Positions 8,870-18,484 of a stretch of DNA of 64,000 nt are shown here, in pieces. Under the pieces are notes generated by a model. It was not told the DNA's origin. It ran no database searches and saw only the letters and a list, made by a program, of their open reading frames with translations. Within the stretch, counting starts at the first letter, position 1; every line of letters begins with the position of its first letter. The position numbers were made by a program, and so were the translations under genes. This DNA is from Lujinxingia vulgaris (GTDB lineage Bacteria; Myxococcota_A; Bradymonadia; Bradymonadales; Bradymonadaceae), in the NCBI RefSeq assembly GCF_007997005.1, contig NZ_VOSL01000014.1, positions 59,763 to 123,762 of the forward strand. The letters run 5' to 3'.

Positions 8870-10138
8870 ATGAGTCCCCTGCATGATCTGGAACGCTGGA
8901 GCCCCGAGTACGACCTGCGATTTGTGGCCGAGACGCCCGTCTGCGGGCACTGCCATCACTACAACCTCTTTATCGACAAGACCGTCAACGACGCGCTGGG
9001 GCTTGCCGCCGGCGCAAAACTACGCACCGAGGCGGCCCGCGAGTTCTTCTGGGCGCTGCTCAACCGCGCCGTCCTCGACCTCCACATCGACGAGCCGGGC
9101 GCGCGCCTCAAACTCGCCGAAGATCTCTTTCGGACCTGGGGACACGGCCGCCTGGAGCTCGGCGGGCTCACCCCGCAGGGCGGATTGGCCCTCGGCCAAA
9201 CCCTGCACTACAGCTTTAGCTGGCGCGAGAAATTCGGTGACCAGCCCCGCTATTCGCCGGCCGACGCGCTGGCCGCAGGCTTTGCGGCCGCGGCCATGGC
9301 GGTGGCCTTCGATCTTCCGCCTCACGAGGTCGAGGCCACCGAGACGCTCTGTCTGGCCATGGGCCATGAGAGCTGCGAGTTCCGCCTGCGCCGCGTTGAA
9401 GGCGCAGCCCCCCTGCACCCCCCGGTCAGCCGGCAGGCCACGCTCGATGTGCTCCCCGAGAGCTTCGGCGGCCGCTCCGAGGATGAGGTCCAACGCCTGA
9501 CCGAGGGTCTGCGCGACTTCCTCTCGGGCGTTAAAGGTGATGAGCGCGGGCTGATTGAGGCGTTTGGCGTCTTTGTGACGTTTAGCCCGGTCAACATCTA
9601 CAACCGCCTCTCCTACGAGATGCTCGACACCCTGAGCCAGCGCCACGAGAGCTTTGCGCGCGTCTCCGCCGGTCTGTTGCGCGAAGCCGGCCGGATGTGC
9701 GGCTTTAACACCTTCGGCGGCATCATTGGCTCGCCAGAATGGGAGGCGCTGACCGGCACCAGCGAGCGCGATGCGCTCACCGTTGCGCTTCATTCCTGCA
9801 CGATCGCCCGGGGCTTAGGCTTTGGGAGGTGGTCGGTGGCCGACTTTGAGCCGGGACGGCTGCTTATTCTTCAGGCGCCCACCACCTACGAGGGCCCCTA
9901 CTACAAGCTACGCCACGGCCAGGGATCCACCCCCTCCTGCTACCTCTTTGAGGGGGCATGCGAAGCCATCGCGCAGCTCGGCCACGCCGTCGACTGGAGC
10001 TCGGCGCCGGCGTTCACGCCGGAGTTCTACGACCAGATGAGCAACGATCCCGACAACCAGTGGCAGGCCGAGCAGACCCACTGCGTCAGCTGCGGCGACG
10101 ATCATTGCGAAGTCATCGTAACCCGGCAGATCCGATGA
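8870..10138 (+). CDS. tandem V4R-like (4-vinyl reductase type) sensor protein
   Basis: About 422 residues. Two segments each end in a C-x-x-x-x-x-C pattern followed by an alternating strand: CLAMGHESCEFRLRR near residue 170 and CVSCGDDHCEVIVTR at the C-terminus. This is the signature end of the V4R fold, which binds small hydrophobic ligands or metals in regulators and bacteriochlorophyll enzymes. A CGHCHHY motif lies near the N-terminus. No DNA-binding or catalytic domain is seen, so a ligand-sensing role beside the upstream kinase is inferred. ATG 8870 has TTGGAG upstream. It overlaps the next gene by four bases (ATGA). Confidence 0.65.
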   Translation: MSPLHDLERWSPEYDLRFVAETPVCGHCHHYNLFIDKTVNDALGLAAGAKLRTEAAREFFWALLNRAVLDLHIDEPGARLKLAEDLFRTWGHGRLELGGLTPQGGLALGQTLHYSFSWREKFGDQPRYSPADALAAGFAAAAMAVAFDLPPHEVEATETLCLAMGHESCEFRLRRVEGAAPLHPPVSRQATLDVLPESFGGRSEDEVQRLTEGLRDFLSGVKGDERGLIEAFGVFVTFSPVNIYNRLSYEMLDTLSQRHESFARVSAGLLREAGRMCGFNTFGGIIGSPEWEALTGTSERDALTVALHSCTIARGLGFGRWSVADFEPGRLLILQAPTTYEGPYYKLRHGQGSTPSCYLFEGACEAIAQLGHAVDWSSAPAFTPEFYDQMSNDPDNQWQAEQTHCVSCGDDHCEVIVTRQIR

Positions 10139-10467
10139 GCACCTCGGAGATCGATGCGCCGCTCAACCTGCGAAAAGACCGGGCGTGCATCGACGATCTG
10201 CTCTGGCGCCTCGATCTCCCCGCAGGGACCGACCTCTCCCGGGCGCCCGAGGCTCTGGCCGAGGTCGGTCTGACCCGGCGCGGCCAGGCCTCCAACCTCC
10301 CGATGTGGGTGTTTTTCAGCGCCGAGGAGCACCGCCTGCTGGTGGTGCCGGCGACCGGGCGGCTGCAACTTCGGGTGCATTACGCCACCCCCCGCGAAGA
10401 TCGCATCAGCGCTGCCCGCGACCTGGCCGAGAGGGTCGCCCGGGCGCTGGCCTCATGCCGCGTCTGA
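10135..10467 (+). CDS. small hypothetical protein coupled to the V4R gene
   Basis: 110 residues, no recognised family, no signal peptide or membrane segment. It is acidic and leucine-rich, with a central strand-rich part (MWVFFSAEEHRLLVVPATGRLQLRV). Its ATG overlaps the stop codon of the V4R gene (ATGA), so translation is probably coupled and the product probably works with it. It ends where the REP cluster begins. Confidence 0.7.
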   Translation: MSTSEIDAPLNLRKDRACIDDLLWRLDLPAGTDLSRAPEALAEVGLTRRGQASNLPMWVFFSAEEHRLLVVPATGRLQLRVHYATPREDRISAARDLAERVARALASCRV

Positions 10468-10755
10468 CCGACCCACGGTCGTACCCTCCCCCCGAACATG
10501 GCGCTGAGATGGCCGACCCTCGGTCGTGCATCACCCGCACGTCGCCGGCATAACGCGGGCGTGATGCACCTCCCGGGGTCGGTCGCATCATCCAAAACGT
10601 GAACGACCGAGGGTCGGTCGCATCATCGCTCGGATGCACCGCCCTCGGTCGTTTGTTGTTTCGAAGATGTCGCTGAGATGGCCGACCCACGGTTGTGCAT
10701 CACCCGTACGTCACCCGCACAGCGCGGGCGTGATGCACCTCCCGGGGTCGGTCGA
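10467..10755. repeat. BIME-like mosaic of about seven REP palindromes
   Basis: Cores lie at about 10467, 10509, 10567 (inverted), 10602 (inverted), 10631, 10679 and 10738 (inverted). Two composite units, about 10509-10584 and 10679-10753, each hold a forward core with a GTGCATCACCCG tail facing an inverted GCGGGCGTGATGCACCTCCC arm, so each can fold as one long hairpin. This is the head-to-head arrangement known from bacterial interspersed mosaic elements. Confidence 0.8.
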
Positions 10756-10760
10756 GAGGC

Positions 10761-12998
10761 TTAGAACTGCACGCGCACCGGCGTCGTGCGGTCCACCAGG
10801 GTGCCATCGCCCAGCTGACCGTGGGAGTTGCGTCCCCAGCACATCACCCCACCATCGGTCAGGCGCGCGCAGGTATGCATGCCGCCCACCTGCACATCGA
10901 TGGCCGAGGGCATCGTCAGCGCAAAAGGCTCAAAGTAGTTGTCGGTGTCGCCCAGGCCCAGCCGCCCGTACTGACCGCTGCCCCAGCAGTAGACCGTGCC
11001 GCTGCCCACCGCACACACGTGGCGCTCACCCACGCTCAAATAATCCGCTGAACCCGGCCCGCCAAACACCTCGTTGGGCCGTGAGGTCGAAGACGTCGTG
11101 CTGTCCCCGAGCTGTCCGTAGGCCGGGCTGCCCCAGCAGTAGATCGTGCCGAACGTCCCTCGCGCGCAGGAGTAACGATCTCCCGCCGCGACGTAAGGGC
11201 CGGAGAGAAAGCCGGAGATGTAGTCGGCGTCATCGACTTGACGCGGCGAGGTTGAGCTGGAGCCGAAATAATCCGCATCGCCAAGCTCGCCATAGCTGTT
11301 TCGCCCCCAGCACACGTAACGTCCGCTGAGCTGACGGCGCGCGCAGCTATGGTAGCGCCCGGCGTGAATCTGCGTGGCGTCGGCCAGACCGGACACCGGC
11401 GTCGGCAACGTCAGCGGACTGTTTGATGGAGCTGCTCCGCCACTGCCAAGTTTGCCAAACTCATCGCTGCCCCAGCAGTAGGCCTGCCCGCCGCTGACGA
11501 TCGCACAGGTATGCGTTGAGCCCGCGCTCACCGTGGTCACCACCGGAGGTGTCCCCGACCACAGCACCGGCGTCGGCACCATCGCGTCGGCGACGGTCCC
11601 GTTTCCAAGCTGACCGCTCAGGTTGCCTCCCCAGCAAACCAGCGTGCCCCCCTGCTGAATCGCGCAGGTGTGATAGCCACCGGCCGAGATCTTCGTCACA
11701 TTGCTGAGCCCCGGAACCAGCGTGGGCTGCGTCTTGTAGATGGTGGTCCCGTCGCCCAGGCGCCCGTCGTCGTTGCGACCCCAGCAGTAGACCTCACCGT
11801 CGGTGGTGCGCACGCAGGTATGCGCAAAGCCCGAGCTGAGTTCGGCAATCGCGATGTCCAGGCACGCGCTCTGGTCGAGTTCGCAGCTCGCATCGCAGCT
11901 CAACTCTCCGGCAGCCGCGCCCACGGAGGTGCAGGTGGCTCCGGCCAGGTCGCCGCCGTCGCAGGCCTCGTGGGCCGGCTGCATGACGCCGTCGCCGCAG
12001 TAACCGGTGACCTGCCCGGCAACCTCCTGACACTGCGCGTTGCACACCCGGCAGCTCATCTCACCGTAGGCACAGCTCGTCTCGGGGGAGCCGCCGTGAT
12101 CGCATTCTTCGCCACCCTGCACCACGCCGTCACCGCAGCCGGGCTCGACTTCGATGTCGATAAGCTCGCACTGCGCGTTGCACACCTGGCAGCTCATCTC
12201 ACCGTCCTCGCACTCGGTCTCGGGGCTGCCCCCGTGATCGCACGCCTCGCCAGCATCGGACTGCACCACATCATCACCGCAGTACCCGGTGACCTGCCCG
12301 GCGACCTCTTCGCATTGCGCGTTGCACACCTGGCAGCTCATCTCACCGTAGGCGCAGGCAAGCACCACGGTGCCTCCGTGGTCGCATTGCTCATCGCCAT
12401 CGACCTGACCATCGCCGCAGGTCGCAGGGATCACGCAGGCTTCCTCGCAGGGGCCGCCGCAATCCACGCCTTCCTCACCCCCGTTCTGAATCTCATCCTC
12501 ACAGGTCGGTGCCGCGCAGGCTTCCTCGCAGGGGCCGCCGCAATCCACGCCTTCTTCACCCCCGTTCTGAATCTCATCTTCACAGGTCGGCTCCACCGGA
12601 TCGTCTTCGCAGACCTGCTCGCAGGAGCCACCGCAGTCCTCGCCCTCTTCATCACCGTTCTGGACGCCATCGTCGCAGGTCGGCTCCACCGGTTCGTCCT
12701 CACAGGACTGGTCGCAGGGGCCGCCGCAGTCCACGCCCTCCTCACCGCCGTTCTGCACCGTGTCCTCACACGAGGGCACCAGACAGACCCGGTAGGTCGG
12801 ATCAAACTCCTCGCCCTCCCCGCAATCTTCAGGCTGCACGCGCACGTAGCAGGCGCCCGCCACGCAGCTAAACCCCTCCTGACAGGAGGGCACACAGGCG
12901 TTCTCATCGTCATTGCGGCGACGATCGGTGTCGCCCCCACCGCAGGCACTTAGAAAGAAGGCAAAGAGGACTACAAGCGCAACTGCGCACCGGGTCAT
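10761..12998 (-). CDS. Cys-rich RCC1-propeller lipoprotein
   Basis: About 745 residues. Signal peptide with lipobox LSAC (MTRCAVALVVLFAFFLSAC), so a lipid-anchored envelope protein. Then come four to five repeats of the type QNGGEEGVDCGGPCEEAC, and CGDGVVQ..EECDHGG / MSCRVCNAQC repeats (DUF4215-like, disulfide-rich). At the C-terminal end are seven RCC1 repeats of the type AGxxHTCA...CWGxNxxGQLGDGT, enough for one seven-bladed propeller. I use the Met at 12998; six more codons upstream are open. Surface binding or adhesion is inferred; no ligand is known. Confidence 0.85.
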   Translation of the reverse strand: MTRCAVALVVLFAFFLSACGGGDTDRRRNDDENACVPSCQEGFSCVAGACYVRVQPEDCGEGEEFDPTYRVCLVPSCEDTVQNGGEEGVDCGGPCDQSCEDEPVEPTCDDGVQNGDEEGEDCGGSCEQVCEDDPVEPTCEDEIQNGGEEGVDCGGPCEEACAAPTCEDEIQNGGEEGVDCGGPCEEACVIPATCGDGQVDGDEQCDHGGTVVLACAYGEMSCQVCNAQCEEVAGQVTGYCGDDVVQSDAGEACDHGGSPETECEDGEMSCQVCNAQCELIDIEVEPGCGDGVVQGGEECDHGGSPETSCAYGEMSCRVCNAQCQEVAGQVTGYCGDGVMQPAHEACDGGDLAGATCTSVGAAAGELSCDASCELDQSACLDIAIAELSSGFAHTCVRTTDGEVYCWGRNDDGRLGDGTTIYKTQPTLVPGLSNVTKISAGGYHTCAIQQGGTLVCWGGNLSGQLGNGTVADAMVPTPVLWSGTPPVVTTVSAGSTHTCAIVSGGQAYCWGSDEFGKLGSGGAAPSNSPLTLPTPVSGLADATQIHAGRYHSCARRQLSGRYVCWGRNSYGELGDADYFGSSSTSPRQVDDADYISGFLSGPYVAAGDRYSCARGTFGTIYCWGSPAYGQLGDSTTSSTSRPNEVFGGPGSADYLSVGERHVCAVGSGTVYCWGSGQYGRLGLGDTDNYFEPFALTMPSAIDVQVGGMHTCARLTDGGVMCWGRNSHGQLGDGTLVDRTTPVRVQF

Positions 12999-13112
12999 GG
13001 CTACCTCGAAAAACATGTGTCAGGTTAAGTCTTTAGGTGACCCGACGTCTTTAGCGGCCCCGGCGAAGAGAATCAACTTACGCCGACGAACATCCTCACG
13101 ATCGCAAGGGGC

Positions 13113-14015
13113 TCAGGAGAGCGGCTCCGCGTCGCTCTTCTTTGCGCCGCCGGGCAAAGGAATGAACTCCTCATCGTCATGCACCGGAAGTTTGATGCGC
13201 CCGGCCTCCCAGTCGACTTTGGCCTGCTCGATGCGCTCCTTGCTCGACGACACAAAGTTCCACCAGATATGCCGCTTCCCCAACGGCTCGCCGCCGAGCA
13301 ACATCACCGTGGCCGGGGTGCGAGCGGTGATCACCGGGTCTTTGCCGGCCTCCACCACCAGGAGCTGGCCTTTTTTGTAGAGCTGCCCGCCGAGCTCCAC
13401 CTGCCCACGCGCCACATAGATCGCCCGCTCGCTGTAGCCCTGGGGCAGTTTCAACTGCGCCTCGGGCGCAAGCTCGCTGTGAACGTAGAAGAGCGGCGAG
13501 TGCGTCTGCACCGGACTTTGCAGACCGTAGGCCTGGCCGGCGATCACCCGCAACCACACGCCCGATGCATCATCGTGGGGAAGCTGCGTCTGCTCGTAGT
13601 GATGAAACGTGGGCTCAGTCTCCTCAACCTCTTCGGGCAGCGCCACCCAGGCCTGCAGGAGCTCCAGGTCGCCACCGGTGCGCCGAAACTCCTCTTCAAA
13701 ACGCTCCGAGTGACTCACCCCGCTGCCGGCCGTCATCCAGTTCACATCCCCCGGCTTGATCACCTGCTCGTAGCCCACGCTATCGCGGTGCATCCACTTG
13801 CCGTGAAAGATGTACGTGATCGTCGAGAGCCCGATATGCGGGTGGGGCAGCACGTCCATCTCTTCGGAGATCACCGGCGTCAATGAGACCGGCCCGGCGT
13901 GATCCAGGAAGATAAAGGGCCCGACCATCCGCCGCTTGCGGTAGGGCAAAATGCGCGCGACCTCAAAGCCGGGACCCAGCTGGGCGGCGCGCGCATCAAT
14001 GACGATGTCGAGCAT
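13113..14015 (-). CDS. pirin family protein
   Basis: 300 residues of a bicupin pirin. The metal ligands sit in HPHIGLSTITYIFHGKWMHRD and the later HSERFEE of the N-terminal cupin; the pirin C-terminal domain follows (LPQGYSERAIYVARGQ, LLGGEPLGKRHIWWNFV). Bacterial pirins are iron-binding; some are quercetinases and others modulate enzymes or regulators. Which applies here is not visible. It stands alone between a lipoprotein gene and a REP cluster. Confidence 0.9.
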   Translation of the reverse strand: MLDIVIDARAAQLGPGFEVARILPYRKRRMVGPFIFLDHAGPVSLTPVISEEMDVLPHPHIGLSTITYIFHGKWMHRDSVGYEQVIKPGDVNWMTAGSGVSHSERFEEEFRRTGGDLELLQAWVALPEEVEETEPTFHHYEQTQLPHDDASGVWLRVIAGQAYGLQSPVQTHSPLFYVHSELAPEAQLKLPQGYSERAIYVARGQVELGGQLYKKGQLLVVEAGKDPVITARTPATVMLLGGEPLGKRHIWWNFVSSSKERIEQAKVDWEAGRIKLPVHDDEEFIPLPGGAKKSDAEPLS

Positions 14016-14080
14016 ACATCCTCCAAAAGATTCGAGTCAGAAGGGCGCCCCATCGCGCCGCTCCCCGAGTGTGCGCACAG

Positions 14081-14184
14081 ACCCACGGTCGGGCAACTCG
14101 GCGTGATGACTGGACGTTGTACGACCCTCGGTCGGACAACTCCGCGCCATCACCGGACGTTGTCCGACCCTCGGTTGTGCAATC
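14081..14184. repeat. three REP-like palindromes
   Basis: Cores at 14081-14100, 14120-14142 and 14160-14184, all in the same orientation (ACCCTCGGTCG or near variants followed by a CAAC/CAAT tail). They lie upstream of the pirin gene. Confidence 0.75.
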
Positions 14185-14198
14185 CCCCAAACGCTCAC

Positions 14199-14270
14199 TC
14201 GAATCGACCCACATCGCACACCCCCGCGCCTCACAACCACCTAACCACACAACCACCCAACCACCTCCTC
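14199..14270. repeat. C-rich dispersed repeat, copy 1
   Basis: Begins near TCGAATCGACCCACATCGCA and runs into CACAACCACC-type steps. Related sequence is found at 22781-22870, 56352-56545, 59190-59445 (inverted) and 60893-61045. No protein is likely to be encoded. Confidence 0.55.
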
Positions 14271-14286
14271 ACAGATGGGTTCAGGC

Positions 14287-14754
14287 TCAGCGTACCCGAA
14301 GGCGATGTGCCAGGCGTCCCGGCACAAACGCCGCAGCCACCACCAGGGGGTAGATCGCCGCGCCGATCGTCGCAAAAAGCATCGCAAACCCCTGCCCCAG
14401 CCCGCAGTCGTTTTGCCACGACTCGCTAAGCGTCAGCGCGATAAAGCTGCCGAGCAAAAAAGCCCAGCCCGAGGCCGTGATCGTCACCCCGGTGCGGCCT
14501 CGTCCGTCGAGCAGCCCCGCAGCAATCGGCGGCCCCAGAATGCAGCTGCCCCAGATCGCGAGAATCAGCCAGCTCTCCGCCAGAAAGGGCGGGAGGCTCA
14601 CCCGACTCAGCGCCCACCCCATCACCAGCATGCTGCCCAGCGACGCGATGTTGACCCATGCCCACAACGGCCAGCGCATCCGCGGCGCGGGCGGGTTGGG
14701 ATGGCTGAATATGCGCAGCCAGGTGGTGTAAATGGGGGAAAATTCGTCGAACAT
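14287..14754 (-). CDS. small integral membrane protein, unknown family
   Basis: 155 residues with four predicted hydrophobic segments (around WAWVNIASLGSMLVMGWAL, ESWLILAIWGSCILGPPIAAGL, ASGWAFLLGSFIALTL and GFAMLFATIGAAIYPLVVAAAF) and a basic C-terminus that should lie in the cytoplasm. No family recognised. The start at ATG 14754 (MFDEFSPIY) is preferred over more upstream codons, although its ribosome binding site is weak. Confidence 0.65.
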   Translation of the reverse strand: MFDEFSPIYTTWLRIFSHPNPPAPRMRWPLWAWVNIASLGSMLVMGWALSRVSLPPFLAESWLILAIWGSCILGPPIAAGLLDGRGRTGVTITASGWAFLLGSFIALTLSESWQNDCGLGQGFAMLFATIGAAIYPLVVAAAFVPGRLAHRLRVR

Positions 14755-14968
14755 GGCGTAATTCCGAAGCGAAAGTTGCGTTGAGGGCGCTACGCACCCC
14801 GAGGGTCGGGGATCTGTATCGCAAGGGCTGTGCCACCCATAAAACACCAAAATAGGGCCCTTTCCCTGCGCGGAAGCGCCCTCCCCCCGTGCAACCCCCT
14901 ACATATTATGTAAGTCGCTATGACATATTATGTACGCACCCACCCCAAGAACATCCCCAGCACGAACA

Positions 14969-15058
14969 CGAGATCCAGATCGAGAACCAGATCGAGAACC
15001 AGATCGAGAACCAGATCGAGAACCAGATCGAGAACCAGATCGAGAACCAGATCGAGAC
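14969..15058. repeat. 12-bp tandem array (GAGAACCAGATC)n
   Basis: About seven copies of a dodecamer that carries GATC once per unit. It lies in the roughly 470-bp gap between the membrane-protein and beta-helix lipoprotein genes. Short frames through it encode only ENQI or RSRTRS runs and are not accepted as genes. The rest of the gap holds one REP core at 14797-14812 and nothing else that I recognise. Confidence 0.85.
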
Positions 15059-15227
15059 CACAACCCCCCGCGATCATTGAAAAACATCCCCCTCCCGCCG
15101 GTTTTTATTATTTGATCCTTCCAATCCCGGGTGCTACTAGCTCGCCCTTCGCTCCCATCCCTCGCCACCGCGCGTCCTTCGCTATCTTTGCGCGCCGCCC
15201 GCGCCCATCCGACCCGGCATACCCTCT

Positions 15228-18200
15228 ATGTTCCCCAAAATCCCGCTCGCCATTCTGACCCTACTCCTCTCGCTCTCCATCGCCTGCGGCGACGATCCCA
15301 TCGGCCGCCCCGACTCGGACACCGACACCGACATCGAGACCGATACCGGTGATACCGATCCCGATACCGATCCGGACCCCGATACCCCGCGCCTGATCAT
15401 CCCCGGCAGCCTCGAGCTCTCGGCCGCCCTTGGCGCCAGCGCCACCACGACTTTCGTGGTTCAGAACGCCGGCCTGGCGGATCTGGAGCTGGAGTTGGAG
15501 TCCCAGGACGCCTGGCTCACCCCCTCGCTCGACCAGCTCACGCTCTCGCCGGACGCCCAGGAAAGCATCATGGTCACGGCGACCTGCGCCGACGAGAACC
15601 TCGTGCGCAGCACGGATCTCTTTGTGCGCTCCAACGATCCGCGCGCCCTGGAGACGACCGTGGCTGTGACGCTGGTCTGCGGCGACGCGGAGCTTCTCTC
15701 GGACCTCAACATCGAGGTCGAGGGCCTGCCCGAGGGGCTCGCTGCCGACGTCACGGTGAGCGGCCCGGAGAGCTTTGAGGCCACGCTGACGGGCTCCGAC
15801 GAGTTCACTGATCTCACGCCCGGCACCTACACCCTGAGCGCGGCGCGCGTGGGCGACGATCTGCTTTACGACCCCAGCCAAGCCTCCCAGACCCTGGAGC
15901 TCATCGGCGGCCGCACCAAGACCGCGATTGTGAATTACGCGCTGGTTCCCGGAAGCCTTCAGGTCAGCGTCACGGGCCTGCCCGCAGGAGAGACGCCGAC
16001 CATCGAGTTCGTCGACGCCGACCAGAACAGCACCTCTGTTCCCGCCGACGGCCTTCTCGAAGGGCTCACACCCGGCGATTACCAGCTCATCCCCGCCGAT
16101 CTCATCGTCGGCACGACCACCTACAGCGCGTCCACGGCCACCGTGACCATCTTGAGCGCGATCCGCAGCGAGGCCACCATCGCCTACGCCGACGTCGTCG
16201 AACTCGGCTCCATGCAGATCGCGGCCACCGGACTTCCCGCAGGCGCAGCGTTCACCACGCGCATCCAGGGCGAGGGCCTTGATACCTATGTCGTGGGGGC
16301 TCAGACCGTGGAGAACCTCGCGACTGGCGAGTACACGCTGACCTTCCAGGACTTCTCCGCCGATGGCGTGATCTACAGCGCGCCGCCCGTCGATGTGAGC
16401 GTCACCACGGGCGACCCGGCCGTCGCCACCGCCGCGTACTCCGCCGGCGACACCACCTTGATCGTGCACGTGAGCACCTCGCTGCCGATGGATCTCGATT
16501 TTGAGATTTTGAGCGGTGGCAACGTCGTGCAGACCTTCTCGACCTCCGACGACACCACCGAGACGCTGCTGCTCAACCCGGGCTCCTACACCATCGAGCT
16601 CGCGAGCTACCCGCAGGTCGCCGACGATGTTGGCAACGTCACCCAATTTGCGGGACTTGGCGACTCCTTCACGCTGATCGCCGGTGCCACGGTGGAGCGC
16701 AATGTCTCGGTGACCATTCCCACGGTGGTGACCCAGGGCGGCGACAACGGTCCGGGCTCGCTTCGGGGTGTGGTCGCGTCGGTCAACGAGGGCAGCACGA
16801 TCCGCTTTGCGCCGGACGTCCAAGAGGTCGCGCTTACCTCGCGGGTCCTCATCAACAAACCCCTGCATCTGCTCGGTGACGGCCAACCCGGCGACCTGGT
16901 GATTCGCGGCGCCGGCGACCACGGCCTCTTTGAGGTCCTACCCAACATGGACGTGACCTTTGAGAACCTCACCCTGCGCGATGGCCACGCGGAGTTCGGT
17001 GGCGCGATCTACTCCCAGGGCAAGCTCACGCTTCGCCGCGTCGACCTGCGCTCCAACCACGCCACCGACCAGGGTGGCGCCGTATGGCAGGACGAACGCC
17101 CCGTGGACTTCTTCTTCGTGCGCGCCCTCGATAACTCCAGCGATGGCGATGGCGGAGCGGTCTACGTCGCCCGCATCTTTGTGCACATCCGAGATTGCCT
17201 CTTCGAGGGCAATAACGCGGTGGGCAAAGGCGGTGCGCTCTTCGCCTTCGAGATCTACGAGGGCTACAACGCCGTCCTTCAGCGCAACCTCTTCAACGAG
17301 AACACCGCCGCCCAGGGCGGGGCCATCTATGCCGGTATCTACGGCTATTTTCAGAACAACACCTTCACAGCCAACAACGCCACCCTGCGCGGCGGCGCCT
17401 TTTACCACCACAGCGGCGACGACCTCGTGCTCACGCATAATACATTTACGGCCAACGGCTCCCCGGAAGGCGCCGCGATCTGGAAGTACCAAAACGCCGC
17501 GCTCACCCTGGACCGCAACCTGATCGCCTCCAACGCCACCGGCGGCGGCGCGCTCTACACCCCCCTGGGCAGCGGCGGCTCGCTCTTTACCTCCTCGGGC
17601 TACAACGTGCTGGGCGACGTGAACGTCAACATCGTCACCACCCAGCCCACCGACATCGTCGGCGACGCGACCTACAACGCGCACCTCTTGCCGCTGGCCG
17701 ACAACGGCGGCTTTACCCAGTCCGTGGCCGTAGGCTCCGCCAGCGACGCCTACCAGGCCGTGCCCAAAGCCCTCTGCATGGACGCCATCGGCGTCGAGCC
17801 CCTGGGCTACGATCAGCGCATGGCCCCGCGCTCCTCCGGCGCCTTTTGCACCGTCGGCGCCTGGGAAGTCGGCAGCACCCGAAGCGGCACCTTTGAGGAT
17901 TTTGAGGCCATGGACTTCTTTGACGACGGTTACGGCGACCACACCTTCTACGGCCGCGAGGGATTTCCTTTTCGCTTCCTCGAAGGACGCAAGCAGGGCG
18001 ACTACCCCATCGAGGGCCAGGGGCTGCTCTTGCGCGACGCCACCAGCCGCCTGGGCGCCATAATCCCGGGCGGTCTCAGCTCCATCTCGCTGCAATTTCG
18101 CAAAGCCTTTACCGGCGGCGCCGACCGCAGCATCGAGATTCGCATCAATGGCCAGGTCGTCGCCACCAGCCAGGTTATCGGCCCGCCTGCCCAGAGCGAG

Positions 18201-18314
18201 GACGCGACCGTCTACACTGTGGAGGCCAACGGCCTGAACATCGCCGGTCCCTTTGCGCTGGAGATCCGCAACCTCGGCGCCCAGGTTGTGATCGATAACC
18301 TCGTCTGGGACTGA
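15228..18314 (+). CDS. large lipoprotein with BACON-like and beta-helix domains
   Basis: 1028 residues. Signal peptide with lipobox LSIAC, then an acidic DTDTDPDPD linker. Next is an immunoglobulin-like region resembling BACON/ASPM domains (about 60-160) and three to four related strand-rich modules (about 160-490). A parallel beta-helix of the pectate-lyase type follows (about 500-830; RVDLRSNHATDQGGAVWQ, GGAIYAGIYGYFQNNTFTANNA). Its end resembles the choice-of-anchor Q motif (GYDQRMAPRSSGAFCTVGAWE), and a final beta-sandwich closes the protein. An exposed adhesin or polysaccharide-binding role is inferred. Confidence 0.85.
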   Translation: MFPKIPLAILTLLLSLSIACGDDPIGRPDSDTDTDIETDTGDTDPDTDPDPDTPRLIIPGSLELSAALGASATTTFVVQNAGLADLELELESQDAWLTPSLDQLTLSPDAQESIMVTATCADENLVRSTDLFVRSNDPRALETTVAVTLVCGDAELLSDLNIEVEGLPEGLAADVTVSGPESFEATLTGSDEFTDLTPGTYTLSAARVGDDLLYDPSQASQTLELIGGRTKTAIVNYALVPGSLQVSVTGLPAGETPTIEFVDADQNSTSVPADGLLEGLTPGDYQLIPADLIVGTTTYSASTATVTILSAIRSEATIAYADVVELGSMQIAATGLPAGAAFTTRIQGEGLDTYVVGAQTVENLATGEYTLTFQDFSADGVIYSAPPVDVSVTTGDPAVATAAYSAGDTTLIVHVSTSLPMDLDFEILSGGNVVQTFSTSDDTTETLLLNPGSYTIELASYPQVADDVGNVTQFAGLGDSFTLIAGATVERNVSVTIPTVVTQGGDNGPGSLRGVVASVNEGSTIRFAPDVQEVALTSRVLINKPLHLLGDGQPGDLVIRGAGDHGLFEVLPNMDVTFENLTLRDGHAEFGGAIYSQGKLTLRRVDLRSNHATDQGGAVWQDERPVDFFFVRALDNSSDGDGGAVYVARIFVHIRDCLFEGNNAVGKGGALFAFEIYEGYNAVLQRNLFNENTAAQGGAIYAGIYGYFQNNTFTANNATLRGGAFYHHSGDDLVLTHNTFTANGSPEGAAIWKYQNAALTLDRNLIASNATGGGALYTPLGSGGSLFTSSGYNVLGDVNVNIVTTQPTDIVGDATYNAHLLPLADNGGFTQSVAVGSASDAYQAVPKALCMDAIGVEPLGYDQRMAPRSSGAFCTVGAWEVGSTRSGTFEDFEAMDFFDDGYGDHTFYGREGFPFRFLEGRKQGDYPIEGQGLLLRDATSRLGAIIPGGLSSISLQFRKAFTGGADRSIEIRINGQVVATSQVIGPPAQSEDATVYTVEANGLNIAGPFALEIRNLGAQVVIDNLVWD

Positions 18315-18332
18315 AGTCTCACGTTGACCTTC

Positions 18333-18377
18333 AAAGCCCCGAGCTCCGCGCCATTCTGGCCCGGGCTCGGGGCTTTT
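18333..18377 (+). terminator. rho-independent terminator
   Basis: AAAGCCCCGAGC pairs with GCTCGGGGCTTTT, 19 bp after the stop codon of the beta-helix lipoprotein gene. Confidence 0.8.
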
Positions 18378-18484
18378 CTATGCGTGCGTGTTTGCCAAAA
18401 AGCGCCAATGGCATCGACAGCGAGGGCCTGGTGAATCTAGTTTCGCGCGTTTGAAGCAGACCCAACACGGCATAGGGAGCACAG

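Noticed and set aside
14969..15058. CRISPR array candidate
   Set aside because: Units are 12 bp and contiguous, with no unique spacers; the same holds for all other arrays in the window.
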